A DNA stretch of 64,000 nucleotides. It comes from Bacillus solitudinis (GTDB lineage: Bacteria > Bacillota > Bacilli > Bacillales > Bacillaceae_D). The notes under the pieces were generated by a model. It was not told the origin of the DNA, searched no databases, and saw only the letters and a list, made by a program, of their open reading frames with translations. The stretch is taken from NCBI RefSeq assembly GCF_002797395.1, contig NZ_KZ454943.1, positions 2,548,211 through 2,612,210 of the forward strand, written 5' to 3'. Below are positions 36,089 to 45,479 of this stretch, in pieces. Within the stretch, counting starts at the first letter, position 1, and each line of letters begins with the position of its first letter. Both the position numbers and the translations under genes were made by a program.

Positions 36089-36717
36089 GAAAGAGGTTGT
36101 TCACTGGGTTCAAAGTCTTCAAGTAATAGCTGAGTTTGAATCCATTTGATAATCTCGTCGATGCCCGTTCCTTTTTTCTGGTTTGCAAATACGAAGGGAC
36201 GTTCCTTTCTAGCACGTGTTGCATCTGATTTCATTAAATCAAGATCGACTTCTACATAAGGAGCAAGATCTATTTTGTTGATTACTAATAAATCCGATCG
36301 TGTCACACCCGGACCGCCTTTTCTAGGAATGTCTTGACCCTCGGCAACATCGATTACATAGATGAAACCATCCACTAATTCAGGACTAAATGTAGCTGAA
36401 AGATTGTCGCCGCCACTTTCCACAAAAATAATATCTAAGTTATCAAAACGTTTTTTCAGCTCGTGAATAGCTTCAAAATTCATGGAAGCATCTTCGCGAA
36501 TAGCGGTATGGGGGCATCCTCCTGTTTCAACACCAATGATGCGTTCTGGCTCTAAAACGCCGTGCTTTGTTAAATATTGCGCATCTTCTTGTGTATAAAT
36601 ATCGTTTGTAATAACACCAAGTTCATAATTTTCGTTCATAACACGTGTTAATCTTTCAATTAGGGCTGTTTTTCCGGAACCAACAGGTCCAGCAACTCCG
36701 ATTCTAACTGGTTTCAT
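36085..36717 (-). CDS. ureG: urease accessory GTPase UreG
   Basis: SIMIBI-class GTPase that powers Ni insertion into urease. The P-loop GPVGSGKT starts near residue 11, the Ni/Zn-binding CPH motif lies in [19 protein letters not shown] follows, and the guanine-specificity motif is NKIDLAP. The ATG at 36717 is preferred because AAAGGA lies 8 bp upstream; the ATG at 36726 overlaps that site. Length 210 residues. Overlaps ureD at its 3' end. Confidence 0.95.
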   Translation of the reverse strand: MKPVRIGVAGPVGSGKTALIERLTRVMNENYELGVITNDIYTQEDAQYLTKHGVLEPERIIGVETGGCPHTAIREDASMNFEAIHELKKRFDNLDIIFVESGGDNLSATFSPELVDGFIYVIDVAEGQDIPRKGGPGVTRSDLLVINKIDLAPYVEVDLDLMKSDATRARKERPFVFANQKKGTGIDEIIKWIQTQLLLEDFEPSEQPLS

Positions 36718-36749
36718 AGCGTACATCCTTTCTATTTGTATACATTTAA

Positions 36750-37442
36750 TTATGAAATGAAAAGTCTTGTAAATAAAAATTCATGTTCCATGGAAGCAAG
36801 TTCAATTCCTATCGCTTGGTTAGCGATATCATCAATGGTTCGATTTTCAATGTCTAAGGCTACTTGCTCACAGTCTTCTAAAATCTCCTCAATTGCTTGT
36901 ACTCCTGCAGTTTGTCCTAGAGGGACAGCTCGAACTGCATTATGAATAAGATTTGCAAGCGAGGAATAGAGAAAACTGCTAATGGCAATTTGCAAAGGGA
37001 TTCCTTGGATATGGGTATAAATCCCATAAGAAACGGCCTGATGACCATGCGTCAGGTTATCATTCACCGCTGCTTTCCATTCGTGCAGAAGTGAAGAAGA
37101 ACAAAGCGGCGCAGCGGTTCCGAGGAATTGTCTTCCCATTTTGATACTGCCTTGACGGGATTCTTTTGCAAGCTTTAAGGAATGGCAAATTGCATCCAAC
37201 TCATACAGTCTCTTGAAATGAGAGGAGGTAGCTAATGTTTGCCACACTTCCTTTACAAAAATACCATCACCAAAAGCTAAGTTCTCATGGAGAAACGTTC
37301 GGCAAAAGTTTAAAAGGGTTTCTTTGTTATGAATCAAGTCTTGTTGAATATATGTTTCCATTCCAAATGAGTGCGTATAAGCCCCTATCGGAAATGCTGA
37401 ATCATTTATGTGCATGAGCTGAAGAAGTTGTTTCGTGCTCAT
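36750..37442 (-). CDS. ureF: urease accessory protein UreF
   Basis: Part of the UreDFG chaperone complex and probable regulator of UreG GTPase. The family N-terminus [19 protein letters not shown] is clear, and the protein is all-helical. The ATG at 37442 gives 230 residues and overlaps the 3' end of ureE by 41 bp. Longer in-frame starts would merely translate the ureE His-rich tail region in another frame. No good ribosome site is visible, so coupling to ureE translation is likely. Confidence 0.9.
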   Translation of the reverse strand: MSTKQLLQLMHINDSAFPIGAYTHSFGMETYIQQDLIHNKETLLNFCRTFLHENLAFGDGIFVKEVWQTLATSSHFKRLYELDAICHSLKLAKESRQGSIKMGRQFLGTAAPLCSSSLLHEWKAAVNDNLTHGHQAVSYGIYTHIQGIPLQIAISSFLYSSLANLIHNAVRAVPLGQTAGVQAIEEILEDCEQVALDIENRTIDDIANQAIGIELASMEHEFLFTRLFIS

Positions 37443-37890
37443 CGTGGTGGTGATGGTGGTGTCCTTTGTATTTGAAGGCTTGGTTGAATCGTGTTTCTGT
37501 TTCAACATACTCAACCCCCGTTTCATTGAAAATACCTTCTAAAGTTTTGTCATAACGTACGATGATTTCGTTGTTTTCGACAATACAAGGAGTGTGACGA
37601 TTACCAAGCTCAAAAGCCACTTTTCCCATTTCATTCATGTTTTTTGGTTTGATCACAAAGGCAGGTTCAAGCTTTGTTTGAACAACAATTGTTGTGGCCT
37701 CATCATGATATAGAATATCACCGTATTTAAGTCCTTGTTCCTCTAACACGATAGCAATTTCGCGACTACAGTCAGTTCTTTTACGGAGAATTCTTTTATT
37801 TAATTCCTCCCAATCAAGTTCAACCCACTCTATTGTGGACTTTCCGACGTTAAACGTTTCAATGTTACCGATAACTTTGTTTAATTGCAT
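37402..37890 (-). CDS. ureE: urease nickel metallochaperone UreE
   Basis: Ni-binding chaperone of 162 residues. An N-terminal peptide-binding domain and a C-terminal metal domain end in a His-rich tail ([11 protein letters not shown], then HAHK) expected to bind several Ni ions. AGGAGGATG lies before the start. The His-rich tail codons overlap the ureF start in another frame. Located between ureC and ureF as in other Bacillus urease operons. Confidence 0.95.
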   Translation of the reverse strand: MQLNKVIGNIETFNVGKSTIEWVELDWEELNKRILRKRTDCSREIAIVLEEQGLKYGDILYHDEATTIVVQTKLEPAFVIKPKNMNEMGKVAFELGNRHTPCIVENNEIIVRYDKTLEGIFNETGVEYVETETRFNQAFKYKGHHHHHHDEHETTSSAHAHK

Positions 37891-37902
37891 TGTTCATCCT
37901 CC

Positions 37903-39618
37903 TTAAAATAAGAAATAGCGCTGTGCCATTGATACAACTTCAAGTGGTTCGCATGTAACGACATTTCCATCGACTTTAACTTCATATGTTTCTGGATGAA
38001 TCTCAATTGTAGGAGTCGCATCATTTAACTTCATTGATGATTTTCCAATGTTGCGACAGTTCTTTACAACCCCTATCATTTTTTGGAGACCTAAATCCCG
38101 GTGGACACCTTTATCAAAGGCAGCTTGTGAGAGAAATGTCATCGAAGTAGAATGACGAGCTTTTCCGAAACTACCAAACATCGGGCGTTGAAACACTGGT
38201 TGTGGGGTAGGGATTGAAGCATTAGGATCGCCCATTTGAGATTGAGCAATTAATCCACCTTTAAGAATTATTTCGGGCTTTACCCCGAAAAAGCGAGGGT
38301 CCCAAATCACTAAATCAGCTAATTTTCCCACTTCGATTGACCCGACCTCATGACTAATACCATGAGTAATTGCAGGGTTTATCGTATATTTGGCGACATA
38401 CCGTTTAAGTCGGAAGTTATCATTATCGTATTCAGCGTCTTCTTTCAAAGCCCCGAACTGTTGCTTCATCTTATCGGCCGTTTGCCAAGTACGCGTAATA
38501 ACCTCACCAACTCGACCCATCGCCTGCGAGTCGGAGGAAATAATGCTAAGAATTCCCAAGTCATGAAAAATGTCCTCTGCCGCAATGGTCTCCGGACGAA
38601 TACGTGAATCGGCAAACGCAACATCTTCAGGAACACGTGGATCTAGATGGTGACAAACCATTAGCATGTCTAAATGTTCATCAATCGTATTTATCGTAAA
38701 AGGGCGAGTAGGATTCGTTGACGAAGGCAATACATTTGGGAATGCTGCAATTTTCATAATATCAGGTGCGTGACCTCCACCTGCGCCTTCTGTATGGTAT
38801 GTATGGATAACACTGTCACCTATTGCCGCAATTGTGTCTTCAACAAATCCAGCTTCGTTTAATGTGTCCGTATGGATCGCTACTTGGACATCCATTTCAT
38901 CAGCAACGTCAAGACAAGCTCGTATAGCCGCTGGAGTTGTTCCCCAATCTTCATGTAGCTTTAATCCGATAGCGCCGGCTTCAACTTGTTCTCTTAGTGG
39001 TCCAGGAGCAGAGCCATTCCCTTTTCCTAAATAACCAATATTCACAGGAAAGGAGTCTGCGGCTTCAAGCATGCGACTTATATTCCAAGAACCAGGTGTA
39101 CATGTTGTAGCTTTTGTTCCTGTTGCGGGACCGGTACCACCACCAATCATCGTTGTTAAACCGGAAGAAATCGCAGTATCAATTTGTTGCGGGCTGATGA
39201 AATGGATGTGAGCATCAATACCACCAGCGGTAATAATGTGACCTTCTCCTGCAATAGCTTCTGTCGAAGCCCCAACAATCATATTATCGTCGACTCCGTC
39301 CATCATTGTTGGATTTCCGCCTTTACCTATCCCGACAATACGACCATCTTTAATTCCGATATCAGCTTTAATGATGCCAGTGTAATCAAGGATAGTCGCA
39401 TTAGTGATAATTAAATCAAGTACACCTTCATCACGAGTATGTATGCCGCTTTGTCCCATCCCATCGCGAAGAACTTTTCCACCTCCGAATTTACACTCAT
39501 CTCCATATACTGTAAAGTCTTTTTCCACTTCAAGCCATAAGTCTGTATCCGCTAAACGAACTTTATCTCCCACAGTAGGACCATACAATGCTGCATATTG
39601 TGCACGAGTTAGTTTCAT
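37903..39618 (-). CDS. ureC: urease subunit alpha (UreC)
   Basis: Catalytic subunit hydrolysing urea to ammonia and carbamate at a di-nickel centre. The 571-residue protein has carbamylated Lys K220 in GLKLHEDWG, the Ni ligands in HIHF near residue 137 plus H249 and H275, substrate-positioning H222, and flap residues C322-H323 in MVCHHLDP. Numbering agrees with Sporosarcina pasteurii urease. The start overlaps the ureB stop by four bases. Confidence 0.97.
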   Translation of the reverse strand: MKLTRAQYAALYGPTVGDKVRLADTDLWLEVEKDFTVYGDECKFGGGKVLRDGMGQSGIHTRDEGVLDLIITNATILDYTGIIKADIGIKDGRIVGIGKGGNPTMMDGVDDNMIVGASTEAIAGEGHIITAGGIDAHIHFISPQQIDTAISSGLTTMIGGGTGPATGTKATTCTPGSWNISRMLEAADSFPVNIGYLGKGNGSAPGPLREQVEAGAIGLKLHEDWGTTPAAIRACLDVADEMDVQVAIHTDTLNEAGFVEDTIAAIGDSVIHTYHTEGAGGGHAPDIMKIAAFPNVLPSSTNPTRPFTINTIDEHLDMLMVCHHLDPRVPEDVAFADSRIRPETIAAEDIFHDLGILSIISSDSQAMGRVGEVITRTWQTADKMKQQFGALKEDAEYDNDNFRLKRYVAKYTINPAITHGISHEVGSIEVGKLADLVIWDPRFFGVKPEIILKGGLIAQSQMGDPNASIPTPQPVFQRPMFGSFGKARHSTSMTFLSQAAFDKGVHRDLGLQKMIGVVKNCRNIGKSSMKLNDATPTIEIHPETYEVKVDGNVVTCEPLEVVSMAQRYFLF

Positions 39619-39989
39619 TTCGCCTTTTCACCGCCTTTGAACTGTCGCTCTGTTACGCGTTGATTAAATAAAGTACGTAATTGTTCTAGTTCTCCATTGG
39701 TAAGACCATTTAAACCATAAATGGCTTTGCTTCCACCTACTTCAACGAGTTCCACCAATTTTTCCTCGCCTGGTTCGAACCTAACTGCTGTCCCAGCAGC
39801 AATGTTAAGTCTCATTCCATAAGCATTGGAACGCTCAAATGCCAGTTCCCGATTAACTTCTGCAAAGTGATAATGGGAACCTACTTGTATAGGCCGGTCT
39901 CCTGTATTTGCTACTCGTAAAGACTTTGTCTTTCTGCCCTCGTTTAGGATAATATCTCCTTTGGGTGTTTTAATTTCACCTGGTATCAT
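39615..39989 (-). CDS. ureB: urease subunit beta (UreB)
   Basis: Structural subunit of 124 residues; begins [20 protein letters not shown], with the conserved [19 protein letters not shown] segment. A separate ureB gene, not fused to ureA, is typical of Bacillales. Lies between ureA and ureC with a four-base overlap with ureC. Confidence 0.95.
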   Translation of the reverse strand: MIPGEIKTPKGDIILNEGRKTKSLRVANTGDRPIQVGSHYHFAEVNRELAFERSNAYGMRLNIAAGTAVRFEPGEEKLVELVEVGGSKAIYGLNGLTNGELEQLRTLFNQRVTERQFKGGEKAK

Positions 39990-40000
39990 AACTATCTCTC

Positions 40001-40303
40001 CTATTGAATTGGGTCATGTATCGTTACTAACTTTGTTCCATCGGGAAAGGTTGCTTCAACCTGAATATCGTCAAGCATTTCAGGAATACCATCCATGACA
40101 TCATCTGATGAAAGCACGTGCTTTCCTTCTTTCATTAGAGTTGCCACTGTTTTTCCAGCTCGGGCACCTTCTAAAACAAAGCATGTAATCATCGCAACTG
40201 TCTCAGGGTAATTAAGTTTTAGTCCATTTGCTTTTCTTTGTTTGGCTAATTCCCCAGCCATAAATATAAACAACTTTTCTTTTTCTACTGGATTTAGTTT
40301 CAA
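40001..40303 (-). CDS. ureA: urease subunit gamma (UreA)
   Basis: Structural subunit of 100 residues, starting [14 protein letters not shown], with the conserved NYPETVAMI and [10 protein letters not shown] segments. First gene of the urease operon. A candidate promoter with -10 TATATT (minus strand, 40369-40364) and a TnrA/GlnR-type site lie upstream. Confidence 0.95.
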   Translation of the reverse strand: MKLNPVEKEKLFIFMAGELAKQRKANGLKLNYPETVAMITCFVLEGARAGKTVATLMKEGKHVLSSDDVMDGIPEMLDDIQVEATFPDGTKLVTIHDPIQ

Positions 40304-40363
40304 CTATTATCACCTCGTGTGCATATTAGCTTGTAGTTTATTAGAATTTAATGAACTCTCTTT

Positions 40364-40369
40364 AATATA
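40364..40369 (-). promoter_or_regulatory. candidate -10 element of the ureA promoter
   Basis: TATATT on the minus strand. The start point would be near 40357, placing the TnrA/GlnR-type site centre (40407) at about -50, the known geometry of TnrA-activated promoters. Confidence 0.5.
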
Positions 40370-40398
40370 AACTTCTCTTTAGTAATTCTCAATACATA

Positions 40399-40415
40399 TG
40401 TCAACTTTTATGACG
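40399..40415. promoter_or_regulatory. TnrA/GlnR-type site for the urease operon
   Basis: TGTCAACTTTTATGACG against the consensus TGTNANAWWWTNTNACA matches all fixed half-site bases except the last. Confidence 0.6.
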
Positions 40416-40554
40416 TGATAAGGTAAGGGAGCCTGTCAAGATTAACTAGGTAAATGAAATGGCAATTAAAACCTGTATTAAAAATACATCATTGGTGTGA
40501 GCTGTATGTGACTTATAAAGAATATTATCTTACAAACTTTGTAAGGAAGTATTT

Positions 40555-40571
40555 TGTGAGGTTTTGTAACA
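40555..40571. promoter_or_regulatory. TnrA/GlnR-type site for the urt operon
   Basis: TGTGAGGTTTTGTAACA has perfect TGTNA and TNACA half-sites with a 7-bp spacer. Its centre (40563) lies about 50 bp upstream of the start point implied by a -10-like TATTCT at 40601-40606. An alternative promoter TTGTAA-17-TAAAAA (40564-40592) would instead be blocked by the bound protein. Confidence 0.65.
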
Positions 40572-40646
40572 CCAATGCTGTTATGTTAAAAAAAAATTGG
40601 TATTCTCTGAAATGTAGAAGAAACAAAAAAACAGGGGGTAACGTAT

Positions 40647-41936
40647 TTGAAGAAATTAATAAGTAACTGGAAAATGAGTGTTGTTGGAATGTCCTTATTA
40701 GCTTTAGTGGCTTGTGGGGGAGGAGTGACTGATTCAACAAGTGGTTCCACAGAAGATTCGAATCAAGTAGAAGTTGAATCGGGTGAGGAAGTTGAAGTTG
40801 ATGAAAGTGAACAAATTGCAGTTGGTATTCTCCATTCATTAAGTGGAACGATGGCCATGAGTGAAACATCATTAAGAGATGCTGAACTTCTAGCTATTGA
40901 GGAAATTAATGCTGCTGGAGGAGTATTAGGAAAAGAACTTGTTCCCATAATTGAGGACGGTGCTTCTGATTGGCCGACTTTTACGGAACGAGCTACTAAG
41001 CTACTTCAACAAGATCAAGTAGATGTGGTTTTTGGTGGTTGGACATCAGCCAGTCGGAAGGCGATGCTACCAGTATTTGAAGAAAATAATGGTCTACTGT
41101 TCTATCCTGTGCAATATGAAGGAATGGAAGCTTCGCCAAATATATTCTACACTGGTGCTGCACCAAACCAACAAATTGTACCTGCAGTTGATTGGTTGCT
41201 GGAAAATAAAGGAACAGAGTTTTTCTTACTAGGTTCAGATTATGTTTTCCCTAGACTTGCAAATGCAATTATTAAAGCTCAACTTGAAGAAAATGGCGCG
41301 ACTTTAGTGGATGAGCAATATACGCCGATGGGCCATACAGATTACAACACAGTTATTTCGAGAATTCGCGATTCGAAGCCACAGGTTATTTTTAATACAT
41401 TAAATGGTGATAGTAATGTTGCCTTCTTTAAACAACTTTCTGATGCAGGTATTACGTCAGATGATGTGACTGTTCTATCTGTAAGTGTTGCAGAAGAAGA
41501 GATTCGTGGGATTGGTGCGGATGTATTAGAGGGACATTATGCAAGCTGGAATTACTATCAAACAACAGAAACACCTGAAAATGAAACGTTTGTAGCGAAA
41601 TATAAGGAAGTATATGGCGAGGAACGTGTGACGGGTGACCCTATAGAAGCAGCCTATCTTGCGGTGCATTTATGGGCGCTAGCTGTTGAAGCAGCGGGCA
41701 CGACAGAAGTTGATGCTGTAAAGGCTGCGGCAGCAGGTATTGAATTTGAAGGTCCAGGTGGTCCTGTAAAAGTTGATGGCGATAATCAACATATCTATAA
41801 GACGGTTCGTATTGGTGAAGTGACAGCAGAGGGACAATTTAATGAAGTGTGGGATTCTGGTGATCCGGTCAAACCAGACCCGTTCCTAGAAGGCTATGAA
41901 TGGGCAAGTGGAATTAGTAGTTCTGTAGCTCAGTAA
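40647..41936 (+). CDS. urtA: urea ABC transporter substrate-binding lipoprotein UrtA
   Basis: Binds urea outside the membrane. The lipoprotein signal peptide ends in ALVAC with lipidated C23, followed by an acidic Ser/Glu linker and a Leu/Ile/Val-type periplasmic-binding fold ([39 protein letters not shown], all characteristic of UrtA). The TTG start at 40647 has AGGGGG upstream. Length 429 residues. First gene of urtABCDE and divergent from the urease operon, linking urea uptake to its hydrolysis. Confidence 0.95.
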   Translation: MKKLISNWKMSVVGMSLLALVACGGGVTDSTSGSTEDSNQVEVESGEEVEVDESEQIAVGILHSLSGTMAMSETSLRDAELLAIEEINAAGGVLGKELVPIIEDGASDWPTFTERATKLLQQDQVDVVFGGWTSASRKAMLPVFEENNGLLFYPVQYEGMEASPNIFYTGAAPNQQIVPAVDWLLENKGTEFFLLGSDYVFPRLANAIIKAQLEENGATLVDEQYTPMGHTDYNTVISRIRDSKPQVIFNTLNGDSNVAFFKQLSDAGITSDDVTVLSVSVAEEEIRGIGADVLEGHYASWNYYQTTETPENETFVAKYKEVYGEERVTGDPIEAAYLAVHLWALAVEAAGTTEVDAVKAAAAGIEFEGPGGPVKVDGDNQHIYKTVRIGEVTAEGQFNEVWDSGDPVKPDPFLEGYEWASGISSSVAQ

Positions 41937-41950
41937 CGAAAATTGAGAAT

Positions 41951-41973
41951 AAGGGAGGGTTCTTCCTCCCTTT
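41951..41973 (+). terminator. hairpin between urtA and urtB
   Basis: AAGGGAGG/CCTCCCTTT around a short loop, followed by TATATTATT. Probably a weak terminator or 3' stabiliser that favours excess binding protein. Confidence 0.5.
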
Positions 41974-41998
41974 ATATTATTCAAAGGATGTGAACTTT

Positions 41999-42901
41999 AT
42001 GGAAGGGATGTTTATGCAAGCTTTTAATGGAATAAGCTTGGGTTCCATTCTATTACTAATTGCACTAGGGTTGGCAATAACATTTGGATTAATGAAAGTA
42101 ATCAATATGGCGCACGGTGAGCTCATTATGGTTGGTGCGTATGCAACGTATATTGTACAGCAAATCTTTTCGAACTATGTACCACCTCACCTATTTGATC
42201 TTTATTTTATCTTAGCTATTCCGTTTGCTTTTATTATTGCGGCATTAATCGGGATGTTATTGGAGTATGTGGTTATTCGTCATTTATATGGAAGACCTCT
42301 AGATAGCTTACTTGCCACATTTGGTGTTGGATTAATTTTACAACAAACGGCACGATCAATTTTTGGGGCTCCGAATGTTGGGGTAGAGAGTCCGAGCTTT
42401 TTAAAAGGGGGCATGCAGGTCATGTCACTGACTCTTCCTTATACGAGAATTTTTATTATCGCTCTAGTTATTTTATGTTTTAGTATTCTAGCAATTTATC
42501 TATATAAGACTACTAATGGAAGAAGAATTCGTGCGGTTATGCAAAATCGAGAAATGGCTATGTGTGTTGGTATTTCTTCGCGGAAAGTTGATATGGCGAC
42601 ATTTGCGATTGGGGCTGGTATTGCAGGAGTTGCAGGTGCGGCTTTAACTTTAATTGGACCGATTGGACCGACAATTGGTACGTATTACATTGTCGATGCC
42701 TTTATGGTTGTCGTTGTCGGTGGGGTAGGGATGTTGGTTGGAACGGTGGCCGGTGCAATGGGCATTGGTGTATTAAACACCGTTTTTGAGTATTGGACAG
42801 ATGCTTCAATGGGAAAAGTATTAATTTTTGCTCTTATTATTATATTTTTACAATGGCGTCCATCGGGAATGTTTTCAATGAGAACACGTTCACTTGATTA
42901 A
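41999..42901 (+). CDS. urtB: urea ABC transporter permease UrtB
   Basis: Membrane component of the HAAT-family urea importer, 300 residues with about eight helices. The signature MKVINMAHGELIMVGAY near residue 30 and the GPIGPTIGTYYIVDAF stretch are typical of LivH/UrtB. The ATG at 41999 fits AAAGGA (41983-41988); a GTG at 41990 sits on that site. It pairs with UrtC to form the pore. Confidence 0.9.
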   Translation: MEGMFMQAFNGISLGSILLLIALGLAITFGLMKVINMAHGELIMVGAYATYIVQQIFSNYVPPHLFDLYFILAIPFAFIIAALIGMLLEYVVIRHLYGRPLDSLLATFGVGLILQQTARSIFGAPNVGVESPSFLKGGMQVMSLTLPYTRIFIIALVILCFSILAIYLYKTTNGRRIRAVMQNREMAMCVGISSRKVDMATFAIGAGIAGVAGAALTLIGPIGPTIGTYYIVDAFMVVVVGGVGMLVGTVAGAMGIGVLNTVFEYWTDASMGKVLIFALIIIFLQWRPSGMFSMRTRSLD

Positions 42902-42921
42902 TGGATGGAAGGAGGATTTAA

Positions 42922-44010
42922 ATGAAATTTTCAGTTGCGAATTATCTTATAAATCGAAAATGGCTATTTTTAGTTATGATAATCATATTAGTTGCAATAC
43001 CATTTTTCTTGTCAGATTTTCGGATAAATTTATTAGGAAGATACTTAGCTTTTGCTATTCTTGTTATAGGTCTTGATTTGCTTTGGGGCTATACAGGGGT
43101 ACTAAGCTTAGGTCATGGAATCTTTTTTGGTATAGGTGCCTATATTATGGCTATTTATCTAAAAATGGAGGCATCATCAGGGGTTCCGGATTTTATGGTG
43201 TGGAATGGAATCACTGAATTACCGTGGTTCTGGGTTCTCCTAAAAAATCCACTAATTGCGATATTAGCTGGTGTAATGGTACCAATGTTTCTTGCTGCTG
43301 TTCTAGGATTTTTCACTTTCCGAAATCGTATAAAAGATGTATATTTTACAATTTTGACTCAAGCGTTAGTCATTGTAACAGTGACATTAATCGTAAGTCA
43401 ACAGGATGTGACAGGTGGAACAAACGGTTTAACTGGTTTTACGACCGTTTTTGGTTATGCTCTATCAAATCCTGCGACTCAAAAAGCTATTTATTATATA
43501 ACCATTGGCTTTTTAATTGCTGTTTTCTTCCTTTGTTACCGTTTGACGAATAGTCGTTTTGGTAAGGCGCTGGTTGCGATTCGTGATGGTGAAAACCGTC
43601 TTCGTTTCTCAGGCTATGATACTTCTATGTTTAAAGTGCTTATCTTTGCATTGTCGGCGGGTATCGCGGGACTAGCGGGTATGCTGTTTGTAATGCAAGT
43701 TGGGATAATCTCTCCAACGATGATGGGAATTGTCCCTTCGATTGAAATGATATTATGGGTAGCCATTGGGGGGAGAGGGACGCTAGTAGGGCCTATTATT
43801 GGTGCGGTATTAACAAACTTAGCAAAAACCTTCTTTAGTGAGTCTTATCCAGATATTTGGCTTTATTTCTTAGGGGGAGTGTTTGTAATTGTGGTGGTCT
43901 TTTTACCTGGTGGATTAATGAGTTTACTTGATAAATTTAAGGGAAAGGGTGACGGGAATGAGCAAAGTACAGTTGTCGCAAAGCGAGAAGTCAATCATCC
44001 TACAAGCTAA
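42922..44010 (+). CDS. urtC: urea ABC transporter permease UrtC
   Basis: Second permease, LivM-like, 362 residues with about ten helices. The GVLSLGHGIFFGIGAY motif and GGRGTLVGPIIGA near the C-terminus identify the family. GGAAGGAGG precedes the ATG. Its 3' end overlaps the urtD start by 53 bp. Confidence 0.9.
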   Translation: MKFSVANYLINRKWLFLVMIIILVAIPFFLSDFRINLLGRYLAFAILVIGLDLLWGYTGVLSLGHGIFFGIGAYIMAIYLKMEASSGVPDFMVWNGITELPWFWVLLKNPLIAILAGVMVPMFLAAVLGFFTFRNRIKDVYFTILTQALVIVTVTLIVSQQDVTGGTNGLTGFTTVFGYALSNPATQKAIYYITIGFLIAVFFLCYRLTNSRFGKALVAIRDGENRLRFSGYDTSMFKVLIFALSAGIAGLAGMLFVMQVGIISPTMMGIVPSIEMILWVAIGGRGTLVGPIIGAVLTNLAKTFFSESYPDIWLYFLGGVFVIVVVFLPGGLMSLLDKFKGKGDGNEQSTVVAKREVNHPTS

Positions 44011-44761
44011 TCAAATTTCAGTTAATTTTGGAGCCTTTTATGCAATTACTGATTTTTCCTTTGAGATTACCGATGGGGAATTACATTTTTTGATTGGACC
44101 AAATGGTGCAGGGAAAACTACATTTCTTGATGTTGTATGCGGAAAAACAAAAAATAGTAAGGGGGCAGTGACCCTTAAGGAGAAACATGATTTATCAAAG
44201 TTTAAGGAATTTCAAATTGTTAGAAAAGGAGTTGGAAGGAAATTTCAGGCCCCTTCAATCTTTAGAAACCTAACTGTGTGGGAAAATCTTGAGCTGGCAA
44301 TGAAGCAGGATAAAGGCTGGTTTAGTGTTCTTAAAGCAAAAACAACACCGGAACAAGAAAAGCAAATTCTTGAAATGCTGAACTTAATTGGGTTGACTGA
44401 AAAGAGTGAATCTCACGCGAGGTTTCTCTCTCACGGGCAGAAGCAATGGCTTGAAATTGGCATGGTAATGATGCAAAAACCTGATTTATTAATGCTTGAT
44501 GAACCGATTGCTGGAATGACTGAAGAAGAGGAAGAAAAGACAGGCGAACTTCTTCTGAAATTAAAACAAAAATGTGCAATTATTGTTGTAGAGCACGATA
44601 TGGATTTTGTAAGAAAGTATTCTGAAAAAGTTACGGTGATGCACGGTGGGCAGTTGTTGTGTGAGGGGACGATGGAAGAAGTACAAACAAATGAACGAGT
44701 AATGGAAGTCTATCTCGGTCGTAAGGGAGAGGACAAAAATGCTGCAATTAAAACAGGTTGA
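43958..44761 (+). CDS. urtD: urea ABC transporter ATP-binding protein UrtD
   Basis: LivG-type ATPase of 267 residues. Walker A is GPNGAGKTT, the signature region is LSHGQKQWLEIGM (SHGQ in place of SGGQ, common in UrtD), and Walker B is LLMLDEPIAGM. The ATG at 43958 gives MSKVQLSQSEK; an earlier in-frame start at 43928 lies deeper inside urtC. Overlaps urtE by 23 bp. Confidence 0.9.
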   Translation: MSKVQLSQSEKSIILQANQISVNFGAFYAITDFSFEITDGELHFLIGPNGAGKTTFLDVVCGKTKNSKGAVTLKEKHDLSKFKEFQIVRKGVGRKFQAPSIFRNLTVWENLELAMKQDKGWFSVLKAKTTPEQEKQILEMLNLIGLTEKSESHARFLSHGQKQWLEIGMVMMQKPDLLMLDEPIAGMTEEEEEKTGELLLKLKQKCAIIVVEHDMDFVRKYSEKVTVMHGGQLLCEGTMEEVQTNERVMEVYLGRKGEDKNAAIKTG

Positions 44762-45431
44762 GATTGCATATGACGAAAGTGTGGTCATTCGTGATGTATC
44801 GATGGAAGTAAAGCCGGGTCAGGTGGTCTGTCTGATGGGGAGAAATGGTGTAGGGAAAACGACGCTTATGAAAGCGATAATGGGGGTTTTATCAAGTAAG
44901 AACGGTCAAATTATCTATAATAATGAGGATATAACAAAAAAGAATCCGACATTTCGTGCCAAAAGAGGATTCGGTTATGTTCCGCAGGGGCGAGAAATTT
45001 TTGGTCATTTAACAGTTTATGAAAATATTTTAATTGGTTTGGAAGCAAGAAAAGATAAGAAAAAAACAATTGATCCTACAATTTATGACTACTTTCCTGT
45101 ATTACATGAAATGAAGGATCGAAATGGTGGAGACTTAAGTGGGGGGCAACAGCAGCAGTTAGCGATTGCCCGGGCCCTTGTCTCGGACCCGAAGTTCTTA
45201 TTGTTTGATGAACCGACTGAAGGAATTCAACCTAATATTGTAGCGGATATTCAAAATGTAATAAAGGATATTAAGGAGAATAAAAAAGAAACCTCGATTC
45301 TTCTGATTGAACAAAGTTTTGATTTTGCTAAGAGTGTCGCAGATTATTTTTATATTATTGACAAAGGCCGCATCGTCTATGAGGGTGAGGAATTAGTAGA
45401 AGAAGAGGTTAGTCGCTATTTAGCGGTTTAA
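44739..45431 (+). CDS. urtE: urea ABC transporter ATP-binding protein UrtE
   Basis: LivF-type ATPase of 230 residues. Walker A is GRNGVGKTT, the signature is LSGGQQQQLAIARAL and Walker B is LLFDEPTEGIQP. The start is inside the urtD end, preceded by AGGGAGAGGA. Last gene of the operon, followed by a terminator; with UrtD it forms the ATPase dimer. Confidence 0.9.
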   Translation: MLQLKQVEIAYDESVVIRDVSMEVKPGQVVCLMGRNGVGKTTLMKAIMGVLSSKNGQIIYNNEDITKKNPTFRAKRGFGYVPQGREIFGHLTVYENILIGLEARKDKKKTIDPTIYDYFPVLHEMKDRNGGDLSGGQQQQLAIARALVSDPKFLLFDEPTEGIQPNIVADIQNVIKDIKENKKETSILLIEQSFDFAKSVADYFYIIDKGRIVYEGEELVEEEVSRYLAV

Positions 45432-45437
45432 CGTAAA

Positions 45438-45470
45438 AAGAAGCTAGGATTAACTCCTTGCTTCTTCTTT
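45438..45470 (+). terminator. terminator after urtE
   Basis: A 12-bp stem with one mismatch (AAGAAGCTAGGA with TCCTTGCTTCTT) is followed by CTTTTATG. It may also serve the convergent oxidase operon. Confidence 0.75.
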
Positions 45471-45479
45471 TATGTGAGT

